64,000 bases of DNA from Litorimonas sp964511495 (lineage in GTDB: Bacteria > Pseudomonadota > Alphaproteobacteria > Caulobacterales > Maricaulaceae). Both the position numbers and the translations under genes were made by a program. The stretch lies in NCBI GenBank assembly GCA_964511495.1, contig CAZEFT010000006.1, positions 92,646 to 156,645 on the forward strand, written 5' to 3'. Position 1 is the stretch's first letter. Each line of letters opens with the position of its first letter. The notes under the pieces are model-generated. The model searched no databases. It worked only from the letters and a program-made list of their open reading frames with translations, and was not told where the DNA came from. Of the stretch, positions 1-8,698 are shown one piece after another.

Positions 1-1890
1 TTTTTTACTTCTGAGAATAAAAGCCGGCTCTCGGCGTAAATTGAAATTAGGGTCGTTCGCACCGGTTTCTGCGAAAATCACATCCGTTCCATCGGGGACG
101 GAAGATGTAACAGAATAAAAGCGCTTATCTTGTAAAAAGGTGATTTGTGCCAAACCATTGTCAATTGTGCTTTCGGCCACTTTCCAGAGATATTGATAAC
201 CATTGGCGCTCCCCAAAGGAGAGCGTGAGTCCGCATAGGCCGCTACGTCGAAATTCGTATAGACTAATTGGCCATTATAATGGAAAGGCAGGTCATATTG
301 ATGTTCATTGTCCGCATGGGCTTCGACCAGATCAATAATGACAGGATGCGCGAAAGCCGCATCTTCGATGATTGCGACGGAACGACTCATGCCCACGCCA
401 TCATAAGCTGTATCAATCTCTGCTGAGGCAATCTTCAGAGCGCCTTCGCCCTGAAAAGGGCCAAGCTGTGGTGCGAATTTATTGCCTGTGCGTGTATTCC
501 CTTTAAAATGACTGACTTCATCCACAACCAAGGCATTATGAGCAATGGTTTGCTTTGCATAAGCATTATTCTCAGGCAGATAATGCCCGCCATATTTAGC
601 TTCGACATTGAGGAAACGGGCCGCGCCATAATCGCGCAAAATTTCATAGCCTTGATCATAAACCAATAGGCCCAATTTATCGAAATGCCCATGACCTAAG
701 CCTTGAGACGTATTTTTCGCGACAACCGCCAAGCCATTAGGGTCAGAGGAAGCCCGCAAAATATCAAGCGCCCCTTGTGAGCCGTCAGCACCGTCTGCCA
801 AGCGCATAGATTTATAATCAAAACCTTCTGCTTCACCCGCAACTAAAGCATCGGACACAGCGCGACTTTCCGGCGTTAGGACAAACTTCCCTTGAGCTTT
901 GACAATGGAAAGGAGCCCCTTATCACCCGTCAAATCATAAGCAATTGCGACGCCGTGCAATAATTCAGTTGTGGCGATATCTTTATCTTTTATCGCGTCG
1001 TTAATCGGGAAGAACAGCCCACCATAACTTTGCTGTATCGTGGTATAAATTGCCTTTTTAAGAATATTGTCACGTCGTTCGAATATTTTCTTTTCAGGGT
1101 TATTTTTCGAAACTGCATGAGCAAAAACGACGAACGGCATCAAGGCATAGCGCTGATAATAGGGACCTTCATTATAATAGCCGTCCGGTGAAAACAGGAC
1201 GTCCATCTGTTTCAAAAAGCCCGCGTCTCCGGATTTGTCTAACCCCAAGAGAGCCTGCTCGACATAGTCCTGATCTCCGATAGCATATCCCGTAAGTCCA
1301 ACGGCTGCTGTCGCCCATGTTCCATGATTATGGATTTTATTGAAGGTTTCTGGTGCTTCTACAGAGAGGAAGCTAGCCATATTTCTCAGCAAATTTGTTT
1401 CGATATGTTGACGCTCATCTTCGCTCAGCGTGTCTTTTATCAACCCATAAGCCTGAGAAACGTGAACTAACCACCAACTCTCATTTAGGTTCTGCCAAAA
1501 CATTCGACCGGGTGATTGTTCTTTCTTCTCCGGATGAAGGCCCCATTGCGGATAGACATCAGCATATGCGGCTAAACGCTTGGCCACAAAATCTGCATAA
1601 CTCTCATCACCTGTTAGGCGGTAAAGTTGGCCGGCGTCATAAATCAGCTTGGCATTATCTTTGTGTTTTTCATGCGTATAACCACCTCCCGCGTCTTTGG
1701 GCGTCGGAATAACAAGCGGTAATTCGCTTTGCATGACGATTTTTTCTTTCGCCGCATTCAAAACCGTTTCAAACGTCGCGCCTTGATAAACAGAAATTTG
1801 GGCGGGAGATTGCGGTGCATCCGCGTTGCAGGCGGCAAGACATAAAGCCATAGCCGTCAGAAGCCCTGCACATTTCCAGTTATCCTTCAT
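1..1890 (-). CDS. PL17 oligoalginate lyase lipoprotein (3' end beyond the window)
   Basis: This gene opens with ATG at 1890 and stays open for 630 codons to the window edge, so its C-terminus is missing. The N-terminus is a lipoprotein signal with lipobox L18-A-A-C21, predicting an outer-membrane or periplasmic lipoprotein. An alpha-helical lyase domain carries the HNHGTWA motif (Asn188-His189) and EGPYYQRY (Tyr244/245). A heparinase II/III-like beta domain carries GHGHFDK (His402). The His189-Tyr245-His402 spacing matches that of the characterised PL17 enzyme Alg17c (His202, Tyr258, His415), so exolytic release of unsaturated monouronate from alginate oligomers is expected. Its ATG overlaps the TGA of the upstream PL6 gene (ATGA), indicating translational coupling. 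Family-level confidence is high; exact polymer preference is inferred. Confidence 0.93.
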   Translation of the reverse strand, partial: MKDNWKCAGLLTAMALCLAACNADAPQSPAQISVYQGATFETVLNAAKEKIVMQSELPLVIPTPKDAGGGYTHEKHKDNAKLIYDAGQLYRLTGDESYADFVAKRLAAYADVYPQWGLHPEKKEQSPGRMFWQNLNESWWLVHVSQAYGLIKDTLSEDERQHIETNLLRNMASFLSVEAPETFNKIHNHGTWATAAVGLTGYAIGDQDYVEQALLGLDKSGDAGFLKQMDVLFSPDGYYNEGPYYQRYALMPFVVFAHAVSKNNPEKKIFERRDNILKKAIYTTIQQSYGGLFFPINDAIKDKDIATTELLHGVAIAYDLTGDKGLLSIVKAQGKFVLTPESRAVSDALVAGEAEGFDYKSMRLADGADGSQGALDILRASSDPNGLAVVAKNTSQGLGHGHFDKLGLLVYDQGYEILRDYGAARFLNVEAKYGGHYLPENNAYAKQTIAHNALVVDEVSHFKGNTRTGNKFAPQLGPFQGEGALKIASAEIDTAYDGVGMSRSVAIIEDAAFAHPVIIDLVEAHADNEHQYDLPFHYNGQLVYTNFDVAAYADSRSPLGSANGYQYLWKVAESTIDNGLAQITFLQDKRFYSVTSSVPDGTDVIFAETGANDPNFNLRREPAFILRSKK

Positions 1891-4145
1891 GGTTGCAAAC
1901 CCTTATTATTGTTGATGAAGGCGGTATTCTCCAAAATGCTATTAAGCTCAAACACCTGCGGAGCTCCGACTTTAACGAAGTCATTTTCAACAATTTTGGT
2001 TTTTGGCTCACCCACTGTGTGATTGATAAGAATAGGCTGCGTGTTTTCAAATGTGTTTTGGGCAATATATGTGACTTGTACACCGTGCAAAAGAAGCACG
2101 GATTTAGATTTATTCCGTTTATCAAAACCGATATTTCGCAAGGTTGAATTTTGCATCAAGAAATGCGGGCCAAATGTACTTTCATCCGTACCACCACGAT
2201 AAAAACTAATAAGTTCCTGGCCGATATTTTCGAACTGAGACCCTTCAATCGTCACATATTCCGCATTGTAAATGCCGTAATCATCGCTTTCTTTATCCAA
2301 TTTCAAAATTGACCCGCTGACATTTTCGAAACTGGAGTTTTGAATGAGTATATTATCAGCGAATGTGCCTTTGGCAGCGGAGATAATATTGAAAGAATGA
2401 TTGATATTAATATCGACAAATGCACTATCGATGATTTCAAGTCGGTAATTTTCCAACATGGAATAAGGACTTGTCCGAATAACAGAATTACCGGCATTGT
2501 CGGGACTATTCTCGCCTGAAACTTTCACATTGACGAGCTGTAAACTGCCACCATCCTCGATTTGGAAAAGTGCAGAACGCTCAAAGGTCAAATTGACCTC
2601 CCCCTCACCTTTGACGGTCAATGGCTTATCGAGCTTTAAAAACTTTCCAACCGTATAATCACCTGGTGCCAGTATGATAGTATCTCCGGGTTGAGCTATT
2701 TTAATCGTATCGAACACCGTATTTTTACCGGGTTTGACACTATGCGTTTTGCCGGAACCAAATGCGACAAGCGGTTCTGATTTCGGATACCAGTTGGGCC
2801 CGACACTCTCTTTTGCGGTTACAGTTAGATCGCGAGAAATCCCTACACCCATATCAGAGGTTGGATATTTCAACCCATTTTCCGCACGCTCCAACGTAAC
2901 GGCTTCCCGCCGAAAACCTTCTGCAAAAGCGGGCGGATCCTGCGTTCCCAAAACATTATCGCTAAAGGCAATTCCGGACATGTCATCATAAACGGTGAAG
3001 ACATCACGGCCGTCATCATTATAGATCAAATTTTGCTCAAACCGGCTATCTTGAGGGACGCCGCTACGCTCCTCATCACTACCCGCTCCCAATTGGATAT
3101 TATCGCTGTTAATCAGCGTATTTTGCTCAATTAACGCATTGATAACTGGATCATAACGATTGATTGGCCCATTCGGGACACCGTTCATAACCACAAGAGC
3201 GCCACCAAATCGTGTGCCCTTAAGGCCTTCCATGTAATTATTACGAATGGTTTGCCCCGCATTGATGACCCGAATGCCGCCTGTGTGATCCGCCCCATTG
3301 CCGAAGAAAACATTCCCCTCGACTAAATTGTTATTCCCGTGACGCATAGTAAGCGTGCCGCGAGATTCGTAGAACGTGTTGTTTTTAAATTCATTCCGTC
3401 CGGATTTATTAGAAATGATTTCCAGTTCACCATCGGCGCGGTCGAAATAATTATTCTCAACAACCGTAAAGCTGTCTGTGCGAGAATGATGACTGGTGCC
3501 GATGCGCAAAGTCTCCCCGCCATTAGACCCCAAAATCGGACGGGGTCCAAAATAATTATGATCAATACGGTGATAGTTTTCGCGACTTTCGGGTTCAGTC
3601 AAACGAACCGCCATTGTGACGCCTTTATTACGCTTACCCACAAGGTGATTATGGTCAAACCGATTGTGTTGGCCATACATCATCACCCAAGAATCAACTT
3701 CCTGTCGTTCCGGATTATTGAAATTATCAATGACAATTTCAGTGACGCGCGAATGATTGGCCAGTGTGCGCTTATCTTGACGGAAAGAAATCACTTCTGC
3801 AGTCGGCGTATAGCCATCTTTAAAAACCAAGCCTGAAACTTCGAGATGCTCTCCGGCCAGACGAAGATTTGACTGACCCGACAGAATCACTTCGCCTTTG
3901 GTTTCCGCAGTCAAGCGAATAGGGTTATCGGGCTCGCCCTTCCCTACAAAAAGAATTTCGAAATCCTCCCACACACCATTGGCAAGCGTAATAGTATCCC
4001 CCGGAGAGGCTTGTTTTACGGCCTCATGAAAGGCTTGCTGATCTGTTACAAGGTTTTGATGGGTCTGCTGATCACCACAAGCGACAACAGAGAGGGCCAA
4101 TGGCAACATCGCCCCGTATTTCAAGCGTTGCAAAATCGCTGACAC
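1887..4145 (-). CDS. PL6 alginate lyase (chondroitinase-B fold), lipoprotein
   Basis: A 752-residue secreted lyase. A GTG start at 4145 follows AAGGGA and yields a signal with lipobox V-V-A-C (Cys23). The N-terminal right-handed beta-helix contains the PL6 catalytic pair: Lys247 in SNKSGRN and Arg268 in LTMRHGN, 21 residues apart, the same spacing as Lys/Arg in chondroitinase B and the PL6 enzyme AlyGC. A second beta-helix region fills roughly residues 450-752, as in two-domain PL6 enzymes. The product should depolymerise alginate at the cell surface and feed oligomers to the PL17 enzyme encoded immediately downstream (4-nt overlap). A GntR-type operator lies upstream. An alternative ATG at codon 13 would leave a shorter but still usable signal. 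Confidence 0.93.
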   Translation of the reverse strand: MSAILQRLKYGAMLPLALSVVACGDQQTHQNLVTDQQAFHEAVKQASPGDTITLANGVWEDFEILFVGKGEPDNPIRLTAETKGEVILSGQSNLRLAGEHLEVSGLVFKDGYTPTAEVISFRQDKRTLANHSRVTEIVIDNFNNPERQEVDSWVMMYGQHNRFDHNHLVGKRNKGVTMAVRLTEPESRENYHRIDHNYFGPRPILGSNGGETLRIGTSHHSRTDSFTVVENNYFDRADGELEIISNKSGRNEFKNNTFYESRGTLTMRHGNNNLVEGNVFFGNGADHTGGIRVINAGQTIRNNYMEGLKGTRFGGALVVMNGVPNGPINRYDPVINALIEQNTLINSDNIQLGAGSDEERSGVPQDSRFEQNLIYNDDGRDVFTVYDDMSGIAFSDNVLGTQDPPAFAEGFRREAVTLERAENGLKYPTSDMGVGISRDLTVTAKESVGPNWYPKSEPLVAFGSGKTHSVKPGKNTVFDTIKIAQPGDTIILAPGDYTVGKFLKLDKPLTVKGEGEVNLTFERSALFQIEDGGSLQLVNVKVSGENSPDNAGNSVIRTSPYSMLENYRLEIIDSAFVDININHSFNIISAAKGTFADNILIQNSSFENVSGSILKLDKESDDYGIYNAEYVTIEGSQFENIGQELISFYRGGTDESTFGPHFLMQNSTLRNIGFDKRNKSKSVLLLHGVQVTYIAQNTFENTQPILINHTVGEPKTKIVENDFVKVGAPQVFELNSILENTAFINNNKGLQP

Positions 4146-4222
4146 GTCCCTTATCCCCTAACTTTGCCGCGTAGGTTTCCACCCTCCTATTCGGCAATTT
4201 TTCTTATTTTACATTAGGTAAA

Positions 4223-4281
4223 AATATCGACAATCTAATCCAATGTGTCAACCAATATATAGACCAATTTGGAGTATTGGT
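4223..4281 (-). promoter_or_regulatory. Predicted promoter and GntR/FCD operator of the PL6-PL17 operon
   Basis: Read on the minus strand, an inverted repeat of half-sites (ACCAAT and ATTGGT at 4276-4281 and 4263-4268) precedes a further ATTGGT (4251-4256) that overlaps a TTGACA -35 box at 4246-4251. A 17-bp spacer leads to GATATT at 4223-4228 as a possible -10. The half-sites match the perfect palindrome found before both TonB receptor genes, so control by the adjacent GntR/FCD regulator is inferred. Overlap with the -35 suggests repression. Confidence 0.6.
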
Positions 4282-4289
4282 ATAGATAT

Positions 4290-5036
4290 TTAGGACAATT
4301 GCTTCGTCAGCAAGAAACGCGATCGGCTCTCCGACGCTTTTCGCTTCACCTCTTGATAGGCTTCTTCTTCGGATGCCACTAAAAGAGCTTCAATCATGCG
4401 GGTGAAATGAGCACGCATTGCAGATCGGGCGGCGGCAGAGTCGCGCTTTTTTAAGGCAATTAGAATTGCATTGTGCTCGTCTTCGCGATGGGTTGAATCC
4501 TTATCACAGACTTTTTTATAGACCTTTTGCAATTGCGCCGCTTCGGTTCGCATTTTCCACATACTGTCGATCACGAACATAATCGCGTGATTATTGGTAG
4601 CTTTTGCAATCGTTAGATGAAAGGCTTCATCTGCATCATTAGCGCTCATTTTCGCCTGTACCTTACCAGACATGATATCAATATAATGCTCTAGCTTGGC
4701 CAAATCTTCATCAGAGATAATAGGAGCTGCGAGCGCCGCAGACTCAGCCTCAAAAAGGGCTCGAGCCTCTGTTAATTCAAACGGCCCGACCTTCGGCAAG
4801 CCATTAATTGTCCGATCACTCGGGTCCAGCACATAAGCCCCAGACCCCACCTTAATTTCCAAGCGACCTTGTGCCTGCAAGGCAATCTCTGCCTCTCTTA
4901 CAGCAACACGACTGACGCTAAACTGTTCCGCCAGATCACGCTCGCCCGGGAGCCGACTGCCCGGTGGAAACACACCGGAGTCAATTAACTCAATAATACG
5001 ATTCGCGACCGTATGATATAAACGCTTCTCAACCAC
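4290..5036 (-). CDS. FadR-subfamily (GntR/FCD) transcriptional regulator of the alginate locus
   Basis: A 248-residue regulator with an N-terminal GntR winged helix-turn-helix (about residues 5-72; GERDLAEQF followed by SVSRVAVREA) and an FCD ligand-binding domain (about 95-230). Family members sense small organic acids, often uronate-derived keto sugars such as KDG in uronate loci. A GTG start at 5036 follows a weak GAGG. The gene sits between the lyase operon and the first TonB receptor gene. Tandem TATACCAAT elements lie directly upstream, suggesting autoregulation. Binding to ATTGGTAGTACCAAT elsewhere in the locus is inferred from repeated occurrence. The effector is not identifiable from sequence. 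Confidence 0.9.
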   Translation of the reverse strand: MVEKRLYHTVANRIIELIDSGVFPPGSRLPGERDLAEQFSVSRVAVREAEIALQAQGRLEIKVGSGAYVLDPSDRTINGLPKVGPFELTEARALFEAESAALAAPIISDEDLAKLEHYIDIMSGKVQAKMSANDADEAFHLTIAKATNNHAIMFVIDSMWKMRTEAAQLQKVYKKVCDKDSTHREDEHNAILIALKKRDSAAARSAMRAHFTRMIEALLVASEEEAYQEVKRKASESRSRFLLTKQLS

Positions 5037-5044
5037 ACCTCATC

Positions 5045-5094
5045 CTATACCAATTTTATAAAGTACAGGTCATTACCTATACCAATTTTATAAA
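5045..5094 (-). promoter_or_regulatory. Tandem 18-bp repeats with GntR half-sites before the regulator gene
   Basis: Two identical 18-bp copies (5045-5062 and 5077-5094) contain TATACCAAT. They are spaced 32 bp apart, about three helical turns, and lie just upstream of the GntR/FCD start codon. The half-site ACCAAT equals one arm of the palindromes before the TonB genes. Autoregulation is inferred. The second copy abuts the terminator of the upstream TonB gene. Confidence 0.55.
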
Positions 5095-5129
5095 AAAGAA
5101 AGCGTAACTTTCAATCAGAAAGCTACGCT
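5092..5129 (-). terminator. Rho-independent terminator of the first TonB receptor gene
   Basis: On the minus strand a 12-bp stem (AGCGTAGCTTTC pairing with GAAAGTTACGCT, one G-T wobble) with a 5-nt loop is followed by TTCTTTTTT. It lies 16 bases after the TonB stop codon. Confidence 0.85.
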
Positions 5130-5144
5130 GACAAGTAAAGGGAT

Positions 5145-8100
5145 CTAGAAACGCCCACGTAATCCGAAGAAGATTCTTGGACCGTAATCATTCACCTCGT
5201 AAAGGTCATCAACAACAAAGGCATTCTGCTCCTTCGGAGCGCCCAAGATGTTGATCGCCTCAACAGACAAACGGAAATTATCAGTGATGTCATATGATGC
5301 ACGTGCTTCCCATACGCCAACCTCATCAATGAAACGCAGACGCGTACCATCAGAAACAAACGGCTGGAAATAATCATCACGATATTTGTAGTTCACCTGC
5401 GCATCGAAATCACCGATTTGATAGTAAACTTGTGCTGAGAGCGTATGCTTAGACAAGCCAGCCAATCCGCCCGGATCAATGATGCCGTCTCTTACTTGGA
5501 CGAAGGAACCATCAGCTTGACCAACGAAAGCGTCACCATAACGACTGTCTTCAAATTCGAAGTTTGAATCCACATAGTTATAGCTGATCTTCGTACCCAA
5601 GCCGCTTAAGAGACCCGGCAGGTAACTGAAGCGATGCGAGCCAGTAAATTCGATACCAAACAAATCGCTCTTCTCATCACTGACCTGCTGCAAGCCAGAT
5701 ACGTTAAACGTCACGTCTTCGCCGTTTAGGTTATAAGTTTCCTGCTCGACCACGTTAGTAAACGCGCCTGCAAACTGCTTATAGTATGCCCCCACGGCAA
5801 AGATGGAATCTTCATTCGGATACCATTCATAACCGACATCGAAGTTCCAAGACATAAGCGGATCAAGCGCCGGGTTACCATTACCATTTACGCCAGCAAT
5901 CAATTCATCAACTGTTGAAACCTCGTCATCATCACCAACACCAGGAACGAATGTACGGCCCGCGCCCATATCAGCGGGGTCGGCGCGTGACATTGCACGG
6001 AAAGCGCCGAAACGAAGTAATTTGTCATCAGCAAGCTCCACAATCGCAATCGCACTCGGCAGGAGTCGTGTATAATCATGCTCAACCGTGAACGTTTCAA
6101 GTGTATCGCCAACTTCCAGAGAGAAAGACCCTTCTGTGCCATTAATCGTCAGTTGAGGACGATAGCCTGTTGCCTCAACATCAGTTTGAACAACACGCAA
6201 GCCAATATTACCCGTAATCGGCAAGCCATCAAAGCTCGTTTCATAATTGGTCATTGCATAAAGCGCAGTTGTCGTCTCTTCGACGTCAATTGTGCGGCTA
6301 CTCTGCTCCACAAGCGCTGGGATGTCGCTCGAAAACGCCCCCAAAGGCCCAGTACTAAAGCTATTCTCGCGCGCATCAGGGTTTGCAAGGTAAGCGTTAA
6401 TATCAGCCAAAATAGCATTCAAAGAGTTGGCAGATGTACTTGCAACACATGACGCGTCAAAAGTCGCCCATGAATTGGTAGAACTCAGCACCGTACCATC
6501 ATCGTCAATATTACGAACCAAGTCACCATTTCTCTGGCGGCTTAAGAATGAGTCGCCTTCAGGGAAATCTGTACGACAAGCTTCATTTGTAGAACCAATA
6601 ATTGCAACGAGACTGGCTTCCAACAACTGCTGCTGAGCCGCTGCTGCCCCAGAGTCGTTATTATCATCCAAAACTTCTCTGTTATTGATTGTCAGCTCTC
6701 CATCGTTTTCGATTTCGAAAGAGAAACGACCATTATTGGCAAGAAGCGGATTACCTGTATCTGAACCACCAGGCAGTTCTAGATAGTCTTGCTGAGCCCA
6801 ACGCACGCCAGCCTCAAGGTTTGTGAAGAAATTGCCGCCTAACTCATACTCGGCGTCAAAACGCAGAGAGTTCACAGTATTATCGCGCAATACATCATTA
6901 TCGACACGGACACGCAAACGATCCACGTAATTTGTGTGATCATTGACGTCAAAGACCTCATCATAAAGTGTATAGGACGGAACATTATTGCCACGACGGT
7001 CGAATTCGATAACCGGAGAAATGTCCGATTGAATACGGAATTCAATCGCTTGCTCTGTCCGCTCCGTGTTTGAATAACCATAGTCACCAGAGACCGAAAG
7101 ACGCTCATTCACTTCATATTCAAAGCCTATGCCGCCGCCTGTATAGGTTTCTTCCCGACGGAAATCGCCACCTTGGACTTCAATTGTGTTATCTGTAATA
7201 GAGCGCAAAATACCGCCATTCGGCGTTAAAACCAATGAGTCCAAAGTTGTTGTCGTGCCACCAGGGCCGATATTCAATGAAGTATCATTACGACGACCAC
7301 CATTGAAGGTTAGATCATTGCGCAATTCAGACTGAATCCGCTCTGACCACTGACCATCCAGATTGATTGTTAGTCTATCGTTAGGCGCCCACCCAACAGC
7401 CGCAAAGATAGCATCACGTTGGTCGCGCGTATCGTTTTGACGGAAATGACGCTGAGACGGCGCAAATGCAATCTGATTTCCGGCATCATAAGCCAAACCT
7501 GTCGCCGGATCGATGTAGGAAATGGCCCCTTCACGGCGGAAGCTATCACCATCATCATAAGTATCTTCGACGAAATCGCGGCGAGCATTTCCATCATTGT
7601 TCACATCATCACAATCATCATCACGATCAGGGGTGTTTGAGAAACCCGTTGTGGCCTCGCCATCACCATTCAAGTCGCTCGCGCGAAGACCGGTATTGAT
7701 AATACAAGCAGGGCGAGAGTTACTCGTTGGACCTGTTTGACGGCTTTCTGCCTCAGGCTGTGAAATATCACTGCGCTGAACACCGATTGAAATACCGATA
7801 TCACCCAAACCGTTTAGTTCAAACTGGTCTGTATAGCTGCCCGTGAAACGATAACCGATATCACCCGCTTCTGTATCGTCTTGATCTAGCTGATCGGGGT
7901 TTACATTGCCTTTAATGTCAAACTGAACACGACGCTTACCATATTCCAGAGGTTTAATCGTTTCGAGCTGAATCTGGCCGGCCACGCCGCCTTCAATCTG
8001 GCTAGCGTCCTGCGTTTTGAATACTGCCAATTTATTCATTAATTCAGATGGGAACTGTGAGAAGTTTACAGAGCGGTCACCAGAACCGTTTGTTGCGGCA

Positions 8101-8462
8101 CGACCATTGACCACTGTTGACGACAGATACGGCCCAAGACCCCGAATAGACACTTCTGTCGCACCACCATTTTCACGATGAGACGCAACGCCGGTGATGT
8201 TTTCAAGAGCTTCACCAATAGAAAGCGCCGGAATGTCACCAATTTCATCCGCGGACAAACCATCAACAATCTGAGTATTGTTACGCTTCAAGGCAATAGC
8301 GTCCTGAATGACCTGACGCGTACCCGTGACAACGACTTCGTCATCGCCCGCATCTTGCGCAAAAGCGGCTTGAGACACGGCCAAAACGGCAAAAGATGAA
8401 CCCGTCAATAAAAGTGATTTCACTGCCTTTTGGCAGACGGATTTTGGATGTGGTGTGTGCAT
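5145..8462 (-). CDS. TonB-dependent receptor (Caulobacter type), alginate locus
   Basis: A 1105-residue outer-membrane receptor. The ATG at 8462 follows AAGGGGATT. A signal peptide ends near AAFAQ (about residue 36), then comes a TonB-box-like EVVVTGTR, a plug domain (about 50-180) and a 22-strand-type barrel ending in an aromatic residue (GLRGRF). The layout matches the TIGR01782-like receptors used for oligosaccharide uptake in Caulobacterales. An acidic insert at about residues 255-305 contains DLNGDGEATTG and DRDDDCDDVNNDGN. These are calcium-loop-like (EF-hand/thrombospondin type-3 style) motifs, and two cysteines lie nearby. The operator and promoter upstream and the neighbouring lyases imply alginate oligomer import. 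Confidence 0.92.
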   Translation of the reverse strand: MHTPHPKSVCQKAVKSLLLTGSSFAVLAVSQAAFAQDAGDDEVVVTGTRQVIQDAIALKRNNTQIVDGLSADEIGDIPALSIGEALENITGVASHRENGGATEVSIRGLGPYLSSTVVNGRAATNGSGDRSVNFSQFPSELMNKLAVFKTQDASQIEGGVAGQIQLETIKPLEYGKRRVQFDIKGNVNPDQLDQDDTEAGDIGYRFTGSYTDQFELNGLGDIGISIGVQRSDISQPEAESRQTGPTSNSRPACIINTGLRASDLNGDGEATTGFSNTPDRDDDCDDVNNDGNARRDFVEDTYDDGDSFRREGAISYIDPATGLAYDAGNQIAFAPSQRHFRQNDTRDQRDAIFAAVGWAPNDRLTINLDGQWSERIQSELRNDLTFNGGRRNDTSLNIGPGGTTTTLDSLVLTPNGGILRSITDNTIEVQGGDFRREETYTGGGIGFEYEVNERLSVSGDYGYSNTERTEQAIEFRIQSDISPVIEFDRRGNNVPSYTLYDEVFDVNDHTNYVDRLRVRVDNDVLRDNTVNSLRFDAEYELGGNFFTNLEAGVRWAQQDYLELPGGSDTGNPLLANNGRFSFEIENDGELTINNREVLDDNNDSGAAAAQQQLLEASLVAIIGSTNEACRTDFPEGDSFLSRQRNGDLVRNIDDDGTVLSSTNSWATFDASCVASTSANSLNAILADINAYLANPDARENSFSTGPLGAFSSDIPALVEQSSRTIDVEETTTALYAMTNYETSFDGLPITGNIGLRVVQTDVEATGYRPQLTINGTEGSFSLEVGDTLETFTVEHDYTRLLPSAIAIVELADDKLLRFGAFRAMSRADPADMGAGRTFVPGVGDDDEVSTVDELIAGVNGNGNPALDPLMSWNFDVGYEWYPNEDSIFAVGAYYKQFAGAFTNVVEQETYNLNGEDVTFNVSGLQQVSDEKSDLFGIEFTGSHRFSYLPGLLSGLGTKISYNYVDSNFEFEDSRYGDAFVGQADGSFVQVRDGIIDPGGLAGLSKHTLSAQVYYQIGDFDAQVNYKYRDDYFQPFVSDGTRLRFIDEVGVWEARASYDITDNFRLSVEAINILGAPKEQNAFVVDDLYEVNDYGPRIFFGLRGRF

Positions 8463-8526
8463 TTTTAATCCCCTTGTGAGCTTATGCTTGTTAATTGCCT
8501 CAGAAAAGACCTCGGTTTACGCATCA

Positions 8527-8572
8527 TGTCAACCATTAATGCGAACCGATTTGAATTATTGGTAGTACCAAT
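8527..8572 (-). promoter_or_regulatory. GntR operator and promoter of the first TonB receptor gene
   Basis: The perfect palindrome ATTGGTA-G-TACCAAT lies at 8558-8572. On the minus strand it is followed by AAATCGGTT (8544-8552), a 10-bp gap and GTTGACAT, whose TTGACA box is at 8527-8532. The same elements with the same 10-bp gap occur before the second TonB gene. AAATCGGT is a one-mismatch copy of the operator half-site. No convincing -10 was identified. Confidence 0.65.
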
Positions 8573-8625
8573 CAGAAAATTATTAGCATCGTTGCATTTA
8601 TGCCACTCTTACTGTTCCCAGACAC

Positions 8626-8655
8626 AAAAAAAGGCCCCCGGCAAAGCCGAGAGCC
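8626..8655 (-). terminator. Rho-independent terminator of the second TonB receptor gene
   Basis: On the minus strand a 10-bp GC-rich stem (GGCTCTCGGC with GCCGGGGGCC, two G-T pairs) closes a TTT loop and is followed by seven T residues. It lies 43 bases past the stop codon at 8699. Confidence 0.88.
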
Positions 8656-8698
8656 ATAAGCGTTACATCCAATAAGAGGCTATTAAGCCATCTTAGTT

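Noticed and set aside
2734..2991. Open frame opposite the PL6 gene, with several similar ones at 3339-3836 and 1893-2147
   Set aside because: They lie antisense within a well-supported lyase gene, have no family signature and no ribosome-binding site.
7466..7699. His-rich frame opposite the TonB receptor that looks like a metal-binding protein
   Set aside because: The His run is the complement of the Asp-rich calcium-loop-like insert on the coding strand; no start context.
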